Shown here in pieces: positions 4,896 to 12,134 of a DNA stretch of 17,139 nucleotides. This DNA is from Armatimonadaceae bacterium. GTDB taxonomy: Bacteria; Armatimonadota; Armatimonadia; Armatimonadales; Armatimonadaceae. Each line of letters starts with the position of its first letter. Positions within the stretch are counted from its first letter, which is position 1. The DNA lies in the NCBI GenBank assembly GCA_030446525.1, contig JAUJNC010000002.1:1-17139 (forward strand). The letters are read 5' to 3'. The translations under genes were made by a program, and so were the position numbers. Below the pieces are notes generated by a model. The model made no database searches. It was given only the letters and a program-made list of their open reading frames with translations, and had not been told where the DNA came from.

Positions 4896-7145
4896 TCACC
4901 GGCCCGCGAACCAGGCGGGTTCGGGCGCGATGCGCTCCTGCTCGATCACCACCGTCGTGCCGCGCGGCCCCGTTAGCAGATAAAGCCGGTCTATGGTGTT
5001 CAACATCAGCCAGAAGCCGTGCCCCAGCGTTCCGGCCGACGAGAAGCCGCGCTCCAGCGTTGCCTGCGGCAGACGGCTCATGTCGATGCCCGTGCCCTCG
5101 TCCTCGATCCAAACCTGCACCGCGCCGGAAGGGTAAGCCCCGACCTGCGCCGCCCCGCCACCGGCATGGCGGATAGCATTCATCCCGGCTTCCGAGACCG
5201 CCGTGATCAAATCATAGCCCCGATCCTTGTCGAAGTTCTGCTCCCGCGCCGCCTCCAGCGTCCGCTGGCGCAATCCCCGCAGCGTCCCGGCGGTGAGTTC
5301 TATCGGCTCCGTCGCCGGCGCAAGACGCGGCGGCAGATCCTCCGGGCTGTCACACAGGCGCAGTTTGCCCTCGGTGACGCTTGCCAGCACATCGCGCAGG
5401 AACGTGCGCTGCTGCGCCGCGGCCTGCGCCACCTGGGCCAGCAGATCCGCTTTTTCCTCTTCTCCACGCTTGCGCTCTATCGCGGTCGCCAGTACGTGGG
5501 CTATGCCTTGAAGGAAGTTCGTGTCGTCGCGGGTGAAGAGGCGCCGCTTCCTCGTGTGCGCCCCGAGGACCCCGAAGGGCTGCCCGCCGCGCCCGTGGAT
5601 GATGCAGGAGATGCCGCTGACGACCCCATGCTCATGCAGCAGGGGGGGGCCGGAGAAGCGCGTCTCCGTCCGCAGATCCTCGACGATGACCGGCTCCTGG
5701 GAGATAAGGGTGTAGCCTGCCTGCGACTCCCGTCCGGTGCTGACCCTGCCGTGGCCGACCAGCCCGTCCTTCCAGCCCACACCGGCGATCAGCAGCACCT
5801 CGTTGCCGGCGGGCAGGAGCTGGAGCACCTTGCACAGCTCAACGTCCAGCGCGCGGGCCACCAGGGCAACGGCTTCGTCCATCACCGCCGAAAGATCGGT
5901 GCCGGAGAGGGCGCGAAGCCCCAGCTGCGCTACCGCTCCCTGCTGGCCGATGCGCGCCTCCAGAGCTGCCGCGGCCCGTTTCTCTTCGGTGATGTCGCGA
6001 AACTCCAGAACCGCACCGACCGTCTTGCCCTCGCGCTCCAGCGGCGCGACGCTGCAGGAAACCGGAAAGAAAGTGCCATCCTTGCGCACGAAGATGTCTT
6101 CATGGCCCTGAATGGGCACGAGAGTGGCCGACGACCGGTCGATGGGGCATTCCTCCATCGGGAAGGGGGTGCCGTCCGGGTGCGTGTGGTGAACCGCATA
6201 GTGCAGCGGTCGGTCCTTGATCTCGTCCAGGGTGTAACCCGTCACCACCTCGGCAGCCGGGTTCATAAACGTGGGATGGCCGCGCTCGTCCATCATGAAC
6301 AGGCACGACGCGGCATTGTCGGTGATGGTCTTGGTGAGCCGGCTCTGGTAGCGAAGCGCCTCCTCGGCCCACTGGCCTTCGCTGACGTCCCGCACGACCT
6401 TCGAGTAGCCTCGCAGGTGCCCCGCCAGGTCGTAGACGGACCGGAGCACCACATGGGCCCTAAACAGCGTGCCGTCCTTCCTGCGCCGCCAGCCCTCCCC
6501 CTCGTACCGGCCTTCTCGGGCGGCGGTCTCCAGGTGCTCCTCCGCCGAACCATTGGAGAGCGTGGTGTCCTCCGGGTAGAGCACCCTGAGCGGCCTGCCA
6601 ATAATCTCCTGGGCGGTGTACTGCTTGATGCGGCTCGCCCCGTCGTTCCACGTCTCGACATTGCCCGCCGTATCCAGCCCGAAGATGGCGTAGTCTTTGG
6701 CGCCGTCAACGACGAGGCGCAGCTCCTCCTCGCTGCGGCGAAGGGCCTCCCCCTGACGCGTCCTGTCGGTCGCGTCTTCGATCGCCAGCAGGATCATCGG
6801 ATCCCCCGGACTGTCAGGACGGTACATCTTGCGGGCGTTGAGCAGCATCGTCCGCTGCCCGATGCCGGGAAAGTCGTGCCGGACCTCGAAGCCGTTGAAC
6901 AGGTTGCTGGTCGGCAGGATCTCTTCCAGGAGCCGTCGCAGCGCCGGGATGTTCCACTGCCCGCTGCCCAGTTCGTAGACGAGGCGGCCTTCGGTCTCCT
7001 CCGGCGTTACCCGGAAAGTCTCATAGAACGAGCGGCTGGCCGACACCACGCGCAGGCGGCCGTCCAGCACCAGCATGGACTCGCGCACGGTATCGACGAT
7101 GCTCTGGAGGAAGGCAAACGGGTCCTCCCTTTCCTGACGTTCCAT
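4896..7145 (-). CDS. PAS-PAS-PAS-GAF sensor with RsbW-like ATPase domain
   Basis: The 749-residue cytoplasmic protein has no membrane helix. Domains in order: PAS 1 (about 12-127), PAS 2 (about 140-256, with 'RRKDGTLF' 221-228), PAS 3 (about 270-388, with 'VRKDGTFFPVSC' 353-364), GAF (about 410-557) and a GHKL ATPase domain (about 605-735). The ATPase shows the N-box E652/N656, the G1 box DEGTGI (682-687) and a G2-like 'GTLGHGF' (705-711), in the compact style of RsbW/SpoIIAB anti-sigma kinases (HATPase_c_2). No H-box (DHp) domain with a phospho-accepting histidine is visible, so it probably phosphorylates a serine/threonine anti-anti-sigma partner rather than acting as a classical histidine kinase. 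ATG 7145 is chosen over ATG 7208 because a perfect TATAAT lies just 7 bases upstream of it. Its neighbour is a stress protein, supporting a stress-signalling role. Confidence 0.86.
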   Translation of the reverse strand: MERQEREDPFAFLQSIVDTVRESMLVLDGRLRVVSASRSFYETFRVTPEETEGRLVYELGSGQWNIPALRRLLEEILPTSNLFNGFEVRHDFPGIGQRTMLLNARKMYRPDSPGDPMILLAIEDATDRTRQGEALRRSEEELRLVVDGAKDYAIFGLDTAGNVETWNDGASRIKQYTAQEIIGRPLRVLYPEDTTLSNGSAEEHLETAAREGRYEGEGWRRRKDGTLFRAHVVLRSVYDLAGHLRGYSKVVRDVSEGQWAEEALRYQSRLTKTITDNAASCLFMMDERGHPTFMNPAAEVVTGYTLDEIKDRPLHYAVHHTHPDGTPFPMEECPIDRSSATLVPIQGHEDIFVRKDGTFFPVSCSVAPLEREGKTVGAVLEFRDITEEKRAAAALEARIGQQGAVAQLGLRALSGTDLSAVMDEAVALVARALDVELCKVLQLLPAGNEVLLIAGVGWKDGLVGHGRVSTGRESQAGYTLISQEPVIVEDLRTETRFSGPPLLHEHGVVSGISCIIHGRGGQPFGVLGAHTRKRRLFTRDDTNFLQGIAHVLATAIERKRGEEEKADLLAQVAQAAAQQRTFLRDVLASVTEGKLRLCDSPEDLPPRLAPATEPIELTAGTLRGLRQRTLEAAREQNFDKDRGYDLITAVSEAGMNAIRHAGGGAAQVGAYPSGAVQVWIEDEGTGIDMSRLPQATLERGFSSAGTLGHGFWLMLNTIDRLYLLTGPRGTTVVIEQERIAPEPAWFAGR

Positions 7146-7151
7146 GGTCCG

Positions 7152-7157
7152 ATTATA
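7152..7157 (-). promoter_or_regulatory. -10 box implying a leaderless sensor mRNA
   Basis: TATAAT on the minus strand ends 6 bases before the ATG at 7145, so transcription would begin at or next to the A of the start codon. No Shine-Dalgarno is present. A -35 at 17-base spacing is weak (TTTCAG, 7175-7180). This arrangement is typical of leaderless genes. Confidence 0.55.
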
Positions 7158-7214
7158 CCGGAAATCGGAACGCCCTGAAACAGTCGCAGGTGGCACGGAA
7201 CGCCCCACCGGGTG

Positions 7215-7240
7215 TATGATAGGTCAAACGAACAGGAGGA
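7215..7240 (+). promoter_or_regulatory. Promoter -10 and ribosome site of the PhyH gene
   Basis: TATGAT at 7215-7220 (5 of 6 consensus) lies 26 bases before the ATG, and a strong AGGAGGA (7234-7240) lies 6 bases before it. No good -35 is seen at 16-18 bases. The promoter is back to back with that of the sensor gene inside 101 bases. Confidence 0.5.
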
Positions 7241-7246
7241 ACGACG

Positions 7247-8146
7247 ATGACCACAGCGGCACCGACAGCGAGCGAAGTTACCGTCCGGGACATCGAGGTC
7301 CGGGCGGAGGATCTGGACCCCGGGCGCGCCGCCGCCATCTACAAGGAGCACGGATGCCTGGTCGTGCGCGGGCTGATGAAGCCTTACCTCGCGGATCTGC
7401 GGCGCGACATCGAAGCCACAGCGGCGCAGTCCGTCGCGCTGCTGGACCGGGCACGGCAGATCCCGGAGGGGTGGGTGACGCCCGACGGCACGCTTTTCCT
7501 GCCCGCCCCGCCCGGCTTCGCCCGCGACAAGCAGATCATGGTGCTCGCCGTGCGCTATAACACCAGCGCGGCCTTTTTCCGCTCCGCCTTCGACCCCAAG
7601 GCCCTGGACATCGTCCAGGCGATCCTGGGGCCGAACGTCGAGCTGTTCATGGACGGCCAGTGCCTGTACAAGGAGCCGGTCGGCGGACACCCCAAGAACC
7701 TGCACCAGGACTCCGCCTATTTCGAGCACCGCTATGACGGCCCGGTCGGCGTGCTGAACTACGCCGTGGACACCGACCTCGTCAACGGCGCGCTGTATGT
7801 GGTCCCCGGCTCGCACCGGATGGGCACCCTCGACCACATCGACACCTTCTCGCATCTGGGGCTGGACCCCGACGAGTGGCCCTGGGAGCGCGCGCTGCCG
7901 GTCACCGGCCAGGCGGGCGACTCGATCTTTTTCCACTACCGGACCATCCACGGCTCGCAGGAGAATCATTCCCAGGCGCCGCGCCCGGTCTTCATCCACC
8001 GCTACCGGCGGCCGGACGATTACGTGACCCTGGGCGCCGCCACCGTGGCCAAGCGCGCCGAGGCCGAAAAGCGCGCCGCCGAGGCGAAAAAAAGCGAGCA
8101 GCGCGGCCTGATGGTGCGCGGCTTCCGGCCCTACGAGGACAAGTAG
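7247..8146 (+). CDS. Phytanoyl-CoA dioxygenase (PhyH) family protein
   Basis: The 299-residue soluble protein belongs to the Fe(II)/2-oxoglutarate-dependent PhyH family. The iron-binding facial triad is visible: H153 and D155 in 'NLHQDSAYFEH' (151-161) and distal H235 in 'FFHYRTIHGS' (228-237). Arg246 after 'ENHSQAPR' (239-246) is placed to bind 2-oxoglutarate. 'ALYVVPGSH' (182-190) is the usual core strand before the turn. Length is normal. A charged helical tail (about 265-285) ends the protein. Bacterial members hydroxylate varied small molecules, so the substrate cannot be told; human PhyH-type fatty acid oxidation should not be assumed. The start is fixed by AGGAGGA and a 6-base spacer. 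It has no operon partner and is divergent from the sensor gene. Confidence 0.9.
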   Translation: MTTAAPTASEVTVRDIEVRAEDLDPGRAAAIYKEHGCLVVRGLMKPYLADLRRDIEATAAQSVALLDRARQIPEGWVTPDGTLFLPAPPGFARDKQIMVLAVRYNTSAAFFRSAFDPKALDIVQAILGPNVELFMDGQCLYKEPVGGHPKNLHQDSAYFEHRYDGPVGVLNYAVDTDLVNGALYVVPGSHRMGTLDHIDTFSHLGLDPDEWPWERALPVTGQAGDSIFFHYRTIHGSQENHSQAPRPVFIHRYRRPDDYVTLGAATVAKRAEAEKRAAEAKKSEQRGLMVRGFRPYEDK

Positions 8147-8262
8147 CGCGGCCCCGCGCCTTCGCCGTTCAGAAAACCGCCCCGGCACCCGACATCCTGG
8201 ACGTCTTCTTCCGCCACCTGCGCGAGGGGACGGCCATCCAGGAGCGCTACCGCGAAGCGTGA
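8147..8262 (+). pseudogene. Coding-like 3' remnant of an unidentified gene
   Basis: Immediately after the PhyH stop, the frame ending in TGA at 8260-8262 reads like real protein: 'APDILDVFFRHLREGTAIQE' preceding 'RYREA'. About nine tenths of its codons end in G or C, the coding pattern of this genome, while the other frames lack this bias. No ATG, GTG or TTG with a ribosome site starts it within the gap; the frame continues upstream only as an out-of-frame overlap of PhyH. The simplest reading is the 3' end of a gene whose body was lost or replaced. I cannot name the family. Confidence 0.4.
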
Positions 8263-8268
8263 CCGAAA

Positions 8269-8295
8269 GGGCTGAGGAGGGGTCCCCCTCAGCCC
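8269..8295. terminator. Hairpin between convergent PhyH and VIT/VWA genes
   Basis: GGGCTGAGG (8269-8277) pairs with CCTCAGCCC (8287-8295), with further G-C pairing inside. The hairpin begins 6 bases after the remnant's stop and ends 7 bases before the stop of the VIT/VWA gene. It lacks a U-tract but is well placed as a bidirectional terminator. Confidence 0.5.
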
Positions 8296-8302
8296 CCAAC
8301 TC

Positions 8303-10954
8303 TCATCTGAACCGCGGCGGCTCCACCCGCCGCACGAAGCCGAGCTCGACCAGGGCGTCCAGCGTATCGACGGCGACCGTGCCGAGCAGGAGCTTGTTCG
8401 GCGTGAGCGTGGCGGAAAGCTCGAAGCCGAGCGCCTTGAGTTTGGCCAGGCCGTCCGGCGGCAGGCTGTTCAGCCAGATCTGCACCTCGACGCGGCCCTT
8501 CTCGACCTTCGGGACGCCGGGTTTGTCAAGCGAGCCGTTTGTGCCCTCCTTGGCGACCTTCTCGGCGAGGCCGCGCAGCGCGGGCGCGAGCTTCACCTGC
8601 GCGAGCAGGGCGCGCCGCTCTTCCGGCTTCATTGCCTCCAGCCGTTTTTGACCTTCCGCCGTGCCCGCCGCGATGTCGGCGTCGTATCTGGATAGGTTAG
8701 ATTTCGCGGCCAGGTCCGCTGCCCCTTCCGCCGCGGGAGCAGACGCCGTTGGCGCGGGCATGGCTGCGCCGCCGCCGAAGCCTCCGGGGGCGCCAGTAAC
8801 GACGTTGCCGTTGACCGCCCCAAGCTTAGCGCGTGCCGCGTCCGCAGGCGCCGTCGAGGAACGGGGGCGGGCAGAAACCTTAAAAGCCCTCGCTCCTCTA
8901 CGGAGCACCTCTACCTCTTTGCCGAAGATGCCTTCGTAAGAGACGCCCTCGGGCATCTCGACGGGTACGTCGATCGTGCGCTGCTTGCCGCCGACGTTGA
9001 CGACGCGCTCTTCGACGGCGACGAAGGATGTGTACTGGCTCATCAGCCGGTACTCCAGCGCCGTGTTGACGATCTGCTCCTTGATCTCCGGGTTCGGGTT
9101 CCTGGTCTGCGCGCCGATCCAGTCCTGGTTCTGCAGGTCCTCGATCTTTTCGCGCGCCCACAGGGTCGCGATGGCGCTGCCGTCGGCCTTTACTGCCGGG
9201 AGCGAAACGTGAACCGTCTGGCTCCACGGCTTGCCGCGCAGCAGGCCCCGCACCGTGATGTCGCCCTCGGCGGCCCGGGTGTAGCGCCCTTTGACGATGA
9301 TCGGGGCGGCGCTGAACACGTCGGGGATGTGCCGCGGGTACACCTCCTCGACCGGCAGCCCGTTCCAGTCCACGTGCACATCCAGCAGGACCGGGTCCGC
9401 GACGCGCCGGTAGAACTTGGCCGCCGCCGACTCGCCGGGTGCGTTGAGGGTCACATACTCGGCCACGCCGCGCCCCTCGCGCGCCATGCCGTCGATCAGG
9501 AAGCGGTTGACCGAGTTGCCGATCCCGAACGGGAACATGCGCGCGCTGCCCCGGTGCTTGCCGATGTAATCGATGATCTGCATGTCATTGCCGACGTAGC
9601 CATCGGTCAGGTAGCAGATGATGCGCAGCCGGTCCGGGTCGTCGGGGATTTGGAGCGCGTAGTCCGCCGCCTTGAGGATGTCCGTGCCGCCCGCGCCCCG
9701 AAGAGGCTTCAGGTACGCCAGCGCCTTCCGGACGTTTTCCGGCGTGGCCGGCACCGGCGCGGGGAAGCACGGGTACACCTCGGTGTTGAAGCCCAGGAGC
9801 TGGAACGTGTCGCCGGGGTTGAGGTTCTGGATGCAATGCCGCATCGTCTCCTTGGCCTTCTCGATCGGCCAGCCGCTCTGAGAGCCGGTCTGGTCGATCA
9901 CGAACACCATCTCCTTGGGCGTGATCCGGCTGCGCGGCGGCGATGGGGGCGGCTGGATGACGAGGGTGAAGTAGCCGCCGGTCCCGGCGAGCGCCTGTCC
10001 CCGGGCCGAGGCGACCCGGCCGCCCCCCGGCGCGTGGGTGAGCACACCCGACCGGATGTCGGCGCCCGCCGCGCTGTAGCGCAGGATGAAGTCTGTGTTG
10101 GGGATCTCCTTCTCGTTCCTGAGCGCGACCACGGCGCGCGTGCGGCCCTGCCGCCGGATCGCGACCTCGTGCAGCTGCGAGCGCACCTCCTGCAGGGGCA
10201 GGCCCGCGTCCAGGTGAACCGTCAGCGAGATGTCGTGCCCCGCGCGGGTGCCCGGCGGCGTGATGGGCGGGGTGATCTTGTCCGCGTCGGTGACCACCGA
10301 CGTCGCCCCGGGGTCGCCGTCGATCTTCTGTGCGGGGCTGGGCTCCCCGCGCTTGCCGGGAACGGTGTAGCCGCCGCCGGGCGTGTACCGGGGACCGACC
10401 ACCATCGGGAAAACGAACTCGTACTTGCCTTCCTCGTACCGGAGCAGGTTGACGTAGCGGATCGTGATGGTGACCTTCTCGCCGGGCAGAATATTGGCCA
10501 CGGACTGCGTGAAGATGTTGGGCCGCTCCTGGTCCAACAGCGCCGCCGCCCTGCCCGCCGTTTTGGCCGCCTCATAGATCTCGCGCGCCTCCTCCCGGCG
10601 CTTGATCTGCCCTTTGACGGTGCGGCTGCCGATGACCATGGTCATGTCGTCCACGGCGGCGTCACCGGGCAGCGGGAACGTATAAACGGCCTCGATCGGC
10701 TCCTTCGACGGGTTCTCGAACTCCTGGGTGACCGACACGCGGGCGACGTAGCCCGCCACATCGGCCTGGACGTTGGTGTGTTTGAGCGGGCACAGCCCGG
10801 CGGGTTTTCCGTCCTTGCCGACGATGGCGAGCTGGCCCGGCGCGGGCCGTGCCTCTGCGGCGTAGGCGGGCGCCGGCGTTCTTTGCCAGAGCCACACAGC
10901 GCCGAGCACCATTGCCGCGAGCGCGGCGGACAACACGAATCGGTAGCGACGCAT
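8303..10954 (-). CDS. VIT and von Willebrand factor A domain protein, secreted or anchored
   Basis: The 883-residue protein starts with a signal peptide or anchor (residues 1-34: basic 'MRRYR', hydrophobic 'FVLSAALAAMVLGAVWLW', then an Ala-rich possible cleavage site). A VIT domain follows (about 40-170: 'VTQEFENPSKEPIEAVYTFP' 75-94, 'PNIFTQSVANILPGE' 145-159). A VWA domain (about 347-520) has a metal-ion adhesion site: D354, T356, S358 in 'VIDQTGS', then T424 and D451. This arrangement is that of inter-alpha-trypsin-inhibitor heavy-chain-like proteins of bacteria, probably binding protein partners outside the cytoplasm. After an Ala/Pro/Gly-rich linker (about 700-750) and a helical segment (755-805), the last 65 residues form a small module resembling the propeptide-like domains of subtilases. 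The start is firm: AAGGAGGT at 10963-10970, 8 bases upstream. No sortase signal is seen. The precise role is unknown. Confidence 0.88.
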   Translation of the reverse strand: MRRYRFVLSAALAAMVLGAVWLWQRTPAPAYAAEARPAPGQLAIVGKDGKPAGLCPLKHTNVQADVAGYVARVSVTQEFENPSKEPIEAVYTFPLPGDAAVDDMTMVIGSRTVKGQIKRREEAREIYEAAKTAGRAAALLDQERPNIFTQSVANILPGEKVTITIRYVNLLRYEEGKYEFVFPMVVGPRYTPGGGYTVPGKRGEPSPAQKIDGDPGATSVVTDADKITPPITPPGTRAGHDISLTVHLDAGLPLQEVRSQLHEVAIRRQGRTRAVVALRNEKEIPNTDFILRYSAAGADIRSGVLTHAPGGGRVASARGQALAGTGGYFTLVIQPPPSPPRSRITPKEMVFVIDQTGSQSGWPIEKAKETMRHCIQNLNPGDTFQLLGFNTEVYPCFPAPVPATPENVRKALAYLKPLRGAGGTDILKAADYALQIPDDPDRLRIICYLTDGYVGNDMQIIDYIGKHRGSARMFPFGIGNSVNRFLIDGMAREGRGVAEYVTLNAPGESAAAKFYRRVADPVLLDVHVDWNGLPVEEVYPRHIPDVFSAAPIIVKGRYTRAAEGDITVRGLLRGKPWSQTVHVSLPAVKADGSAIATLWAREKIEDLQNQDWIGAQTRNPNPEIKEQIVNTALEYRLMSQYTSFVAVEERVVNVGGKQRTIDVPVEMPEGVSYEGIFGKEVEVLRRGARAFKVSARPRSSTAPADAARAKLGAVNGNVVTGAPGGFGGGAAMPAPTASAPAAEGAADLAAKSNLSRYDADIAAGTAEGQKRLEAMKPEERRALLAQVKLAPALRGLAEKVAKEGTNGSLDKPGVPKVEKGRVEVQIWLNSLPPDGLAKLKALGFELSATLTPNKLLLGTVAVDTLDALVELGFVRRVEPPRFR

Positions 10955-11144
10955 CCGAAAGTACCTCCTTTGAAGCGTTCCTGGGCGGTCGGTTCCTGCC
11001 CTTTAGTGACGGCACGAACGCGAAAGGTTCATCAAGGGCAAGCGAGAGGCGTTTGGCGGTCTCTGCGAGTTTAGTGGTGCTCGGTGGAGAAAAGCTTCAC
11101 AACACCTGCAAGAGCCTTTGTGGCAGCAGCAAAGACGTGGTCGG

Positions 11145-11173
11145 TTGGCACCGGCCCAAAGGCGGGGTATAGT
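11145..11173 (+). promoter_or_regulatory. Promoter of the toxin-antitoxin operon
   Basis: TTGGCA (11145-11150) and TATAGT (11168-11173) each match consensus at 5 of 6 positions with an ideal 17-base spacer. Transcription would begin near 11180, about 60 bases before the antitoxin start. A direct repeat (GTATAG-n-GATAAG) overlaps the -10 at 11167-11183 and recurs at 11207-11220, a candidate operator. Confidence 0.65.
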
Positions 11174-11241
11174 GACGATAAGGACCTTTATATGCTCCCA
11201 CCCGTTGTATAGGGATAAGCCCAGAGACTCCGAGGAAGCAA

Positions 11242-11517
11242 GTGACGCATACTATTGAACTACCGGGGGTGCCGGATGAACTGATAAAGCGGCTCGATGA
11301 GCGACTCCGTGAGACCGGGCAGGACCGCGCTGAGTACCTCATCCGACTCATCGAGCGGGACCTTGCGCACCCCGCAACTGTTGACGAGATTCTTGAGCCT
11401 TTCCGCCAGGGCTTCAAAGAGAGCGGGATGAGCGAAGAAGAACTCACGGAGCTGATTGACACGGAGGTGAGAGCTGTCCGGGCAGAGAAACGGGCCAAGA
11501 GCCACACCGATAGCTAG
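11242..11517 (+). CDS. Ribbon-helix-helix type antitoxin
   Basis: This 91-residue protein begins with a ribbon-helix-helix-like pattern: a short strand 'HTIELPGVPDELIKRLDERL' (3-22), then the second helix 'RAEYLIRLIERDL' (29-41). The C-terminal half is acidic and helical ('SEEELTELIDTEVRAVRAEK', 64-83), as expected of a toxin-binding tail. The start is GTG at 11242 with GAGGA (11232-11236) upstream. The stop is 4 bases before the PIN toxin start, so the two are translationally coupled. In such pairs the antitoxin binds its own promoter and neutralises the nuclease; the repeat by the promoter fits this. Function is inferred from the partner and fold pattern. Confidence 0.8.
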   Translation: MTHTIELPGVPDELIKRLDERLRETGQDRAEYLIRLIERDLAHPATVDEILEPFRQGFKESGMSEEELTELIDTEVRAVRAEKRAKSHTDS

Positions 11518-11521
11518 CACG

Positions 11522-12004
11522 GTGCCCGGCATCGTCCTTGATACGGGTATCTTCCTGCAAGCCGCCATCAGCCGCACGGGACCAGCCGCCGGCGTGCTTC
11601 GGCTCGCCGAACGCGGGGCAGTCACCCTTTACACCAGTGATGCCCTTCTTGACGAGGTGCGCGACGTGCTCACCCGGCCCGCTATCCGTCGCAAGAACCC
11701 CCGCTACTCCGACCAGGATATCGAGAACCTTGTTCGGTTTCTTGAGGTCAAGGGCATTCGTGTCGCCGAGATGCGCACCCACTTTCAGTACCAGCGCGAC
11801 CCGGATGATGAGTACCTCGTCAATCTCGCCATCGAAGCAGGGGCAAAGTACCTCGTGAGTCGCGACAAGGACCTCCTCGACCTGATGGACGAGAACACCC
11901 CAGCGGGGAAAGCGTTCCGACGGCGCTTCCCCGGGCTCACTATTCTCGACCCAGTCGCGCTGTTACGTGCACTTTCTCCCCGAGGGGAAGGTACGCCTCC
12001 CTAA
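11522..12004 (+). CDS. PIN-domain toxin (COG1569-like)
   Basis: The 160-residue protein carries PIN nuclease residues in order: D7 in 'IVLDTGIF' (4-11), E45 in 'ALLDEVRDVL' (41-50), the acidic 'DPDDEYLVNLAIEAGA' (93-108) and D115/D117 in 'LVSRDKDLLDL' (111-121). This layout matches the 'putative toxin-antitoxin system toxin component, PIN family' group (COG1569, PF13470), predicted Mg-dependent ribonucleases that block translation. It starts at GTG 11522, four bases after the antitoxin stop. The length is usual for the family, and all acidic residues are present, so it is likely active. The RNA target cannot be told from the sequence. Confidence 0.88.
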   Translation: MPGIVLDTGIFLQAAISRTGPAAGVLRLAERGAVTLYTSDALLDEVRDVLTRPAIRRKNPRYSDQDIENLVRFLEVKGIRVAEMRTHFQYQRDPDDEYLVNLAIEAGAKYLVSRDKDLLDLMDENTPAGKAFRRRFPGLTILDPVALLRALSPRGEGTPP

Positions 12005-12087
12005 AAGCCCCGCGGCCGCTAAGCTCTAGATGAGCAAACCTCTGAGGTTTCTTCAGATGTCGCCGTTGCAGCGGTCCGCACAAAAGA

Positions 12088-12118
12088 GAGCGCCTCCGGC
12101 ACGGGGCCGGAGGCGCTC
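12088..12118 (-). terminator. Intrinsic terminator of the 583-aa membrane protein gene
   Basis: A perfect 13-bp stem (12088-12100 with 12106-12118, 5-base loop) lies 17 bases after the minus-strand stop. Read on the minus strand it is followed by TCTTTTGT, a short U-tract. This is the clearest factor-independent terminator in the window. It may also stop readthrough from the toxin operon arriving on the plus strand. Confidence 0.82.
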
Positions 12119-12134
12119 GCCACGGCAAGGGCGC

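Noticed and set aside
5019..7178. 719-codon plus-strand open frame opposite the sensor gene
   Set aside because: It is the antisense shadow of the sensor; its translation is low-complexity and Arg/Pro-rich, whereas the minus strand shows clear PAS, GAF and ATPase motifs.
9209..11074. 621-codon plus-strand open frame opposite the VIT/VWA gene
   Set aside because: Shadow of a gene with clear signal peptide, VIT and VWA motifs on the minus strand; it has no recognisable domain.
12036..12050. AAACCTC/GAGGTTT inverted repeat as a terminator for the toxin operon
   Set aside because: The stem is only 5 bp with a usable loop and is not followed by a U-tract.
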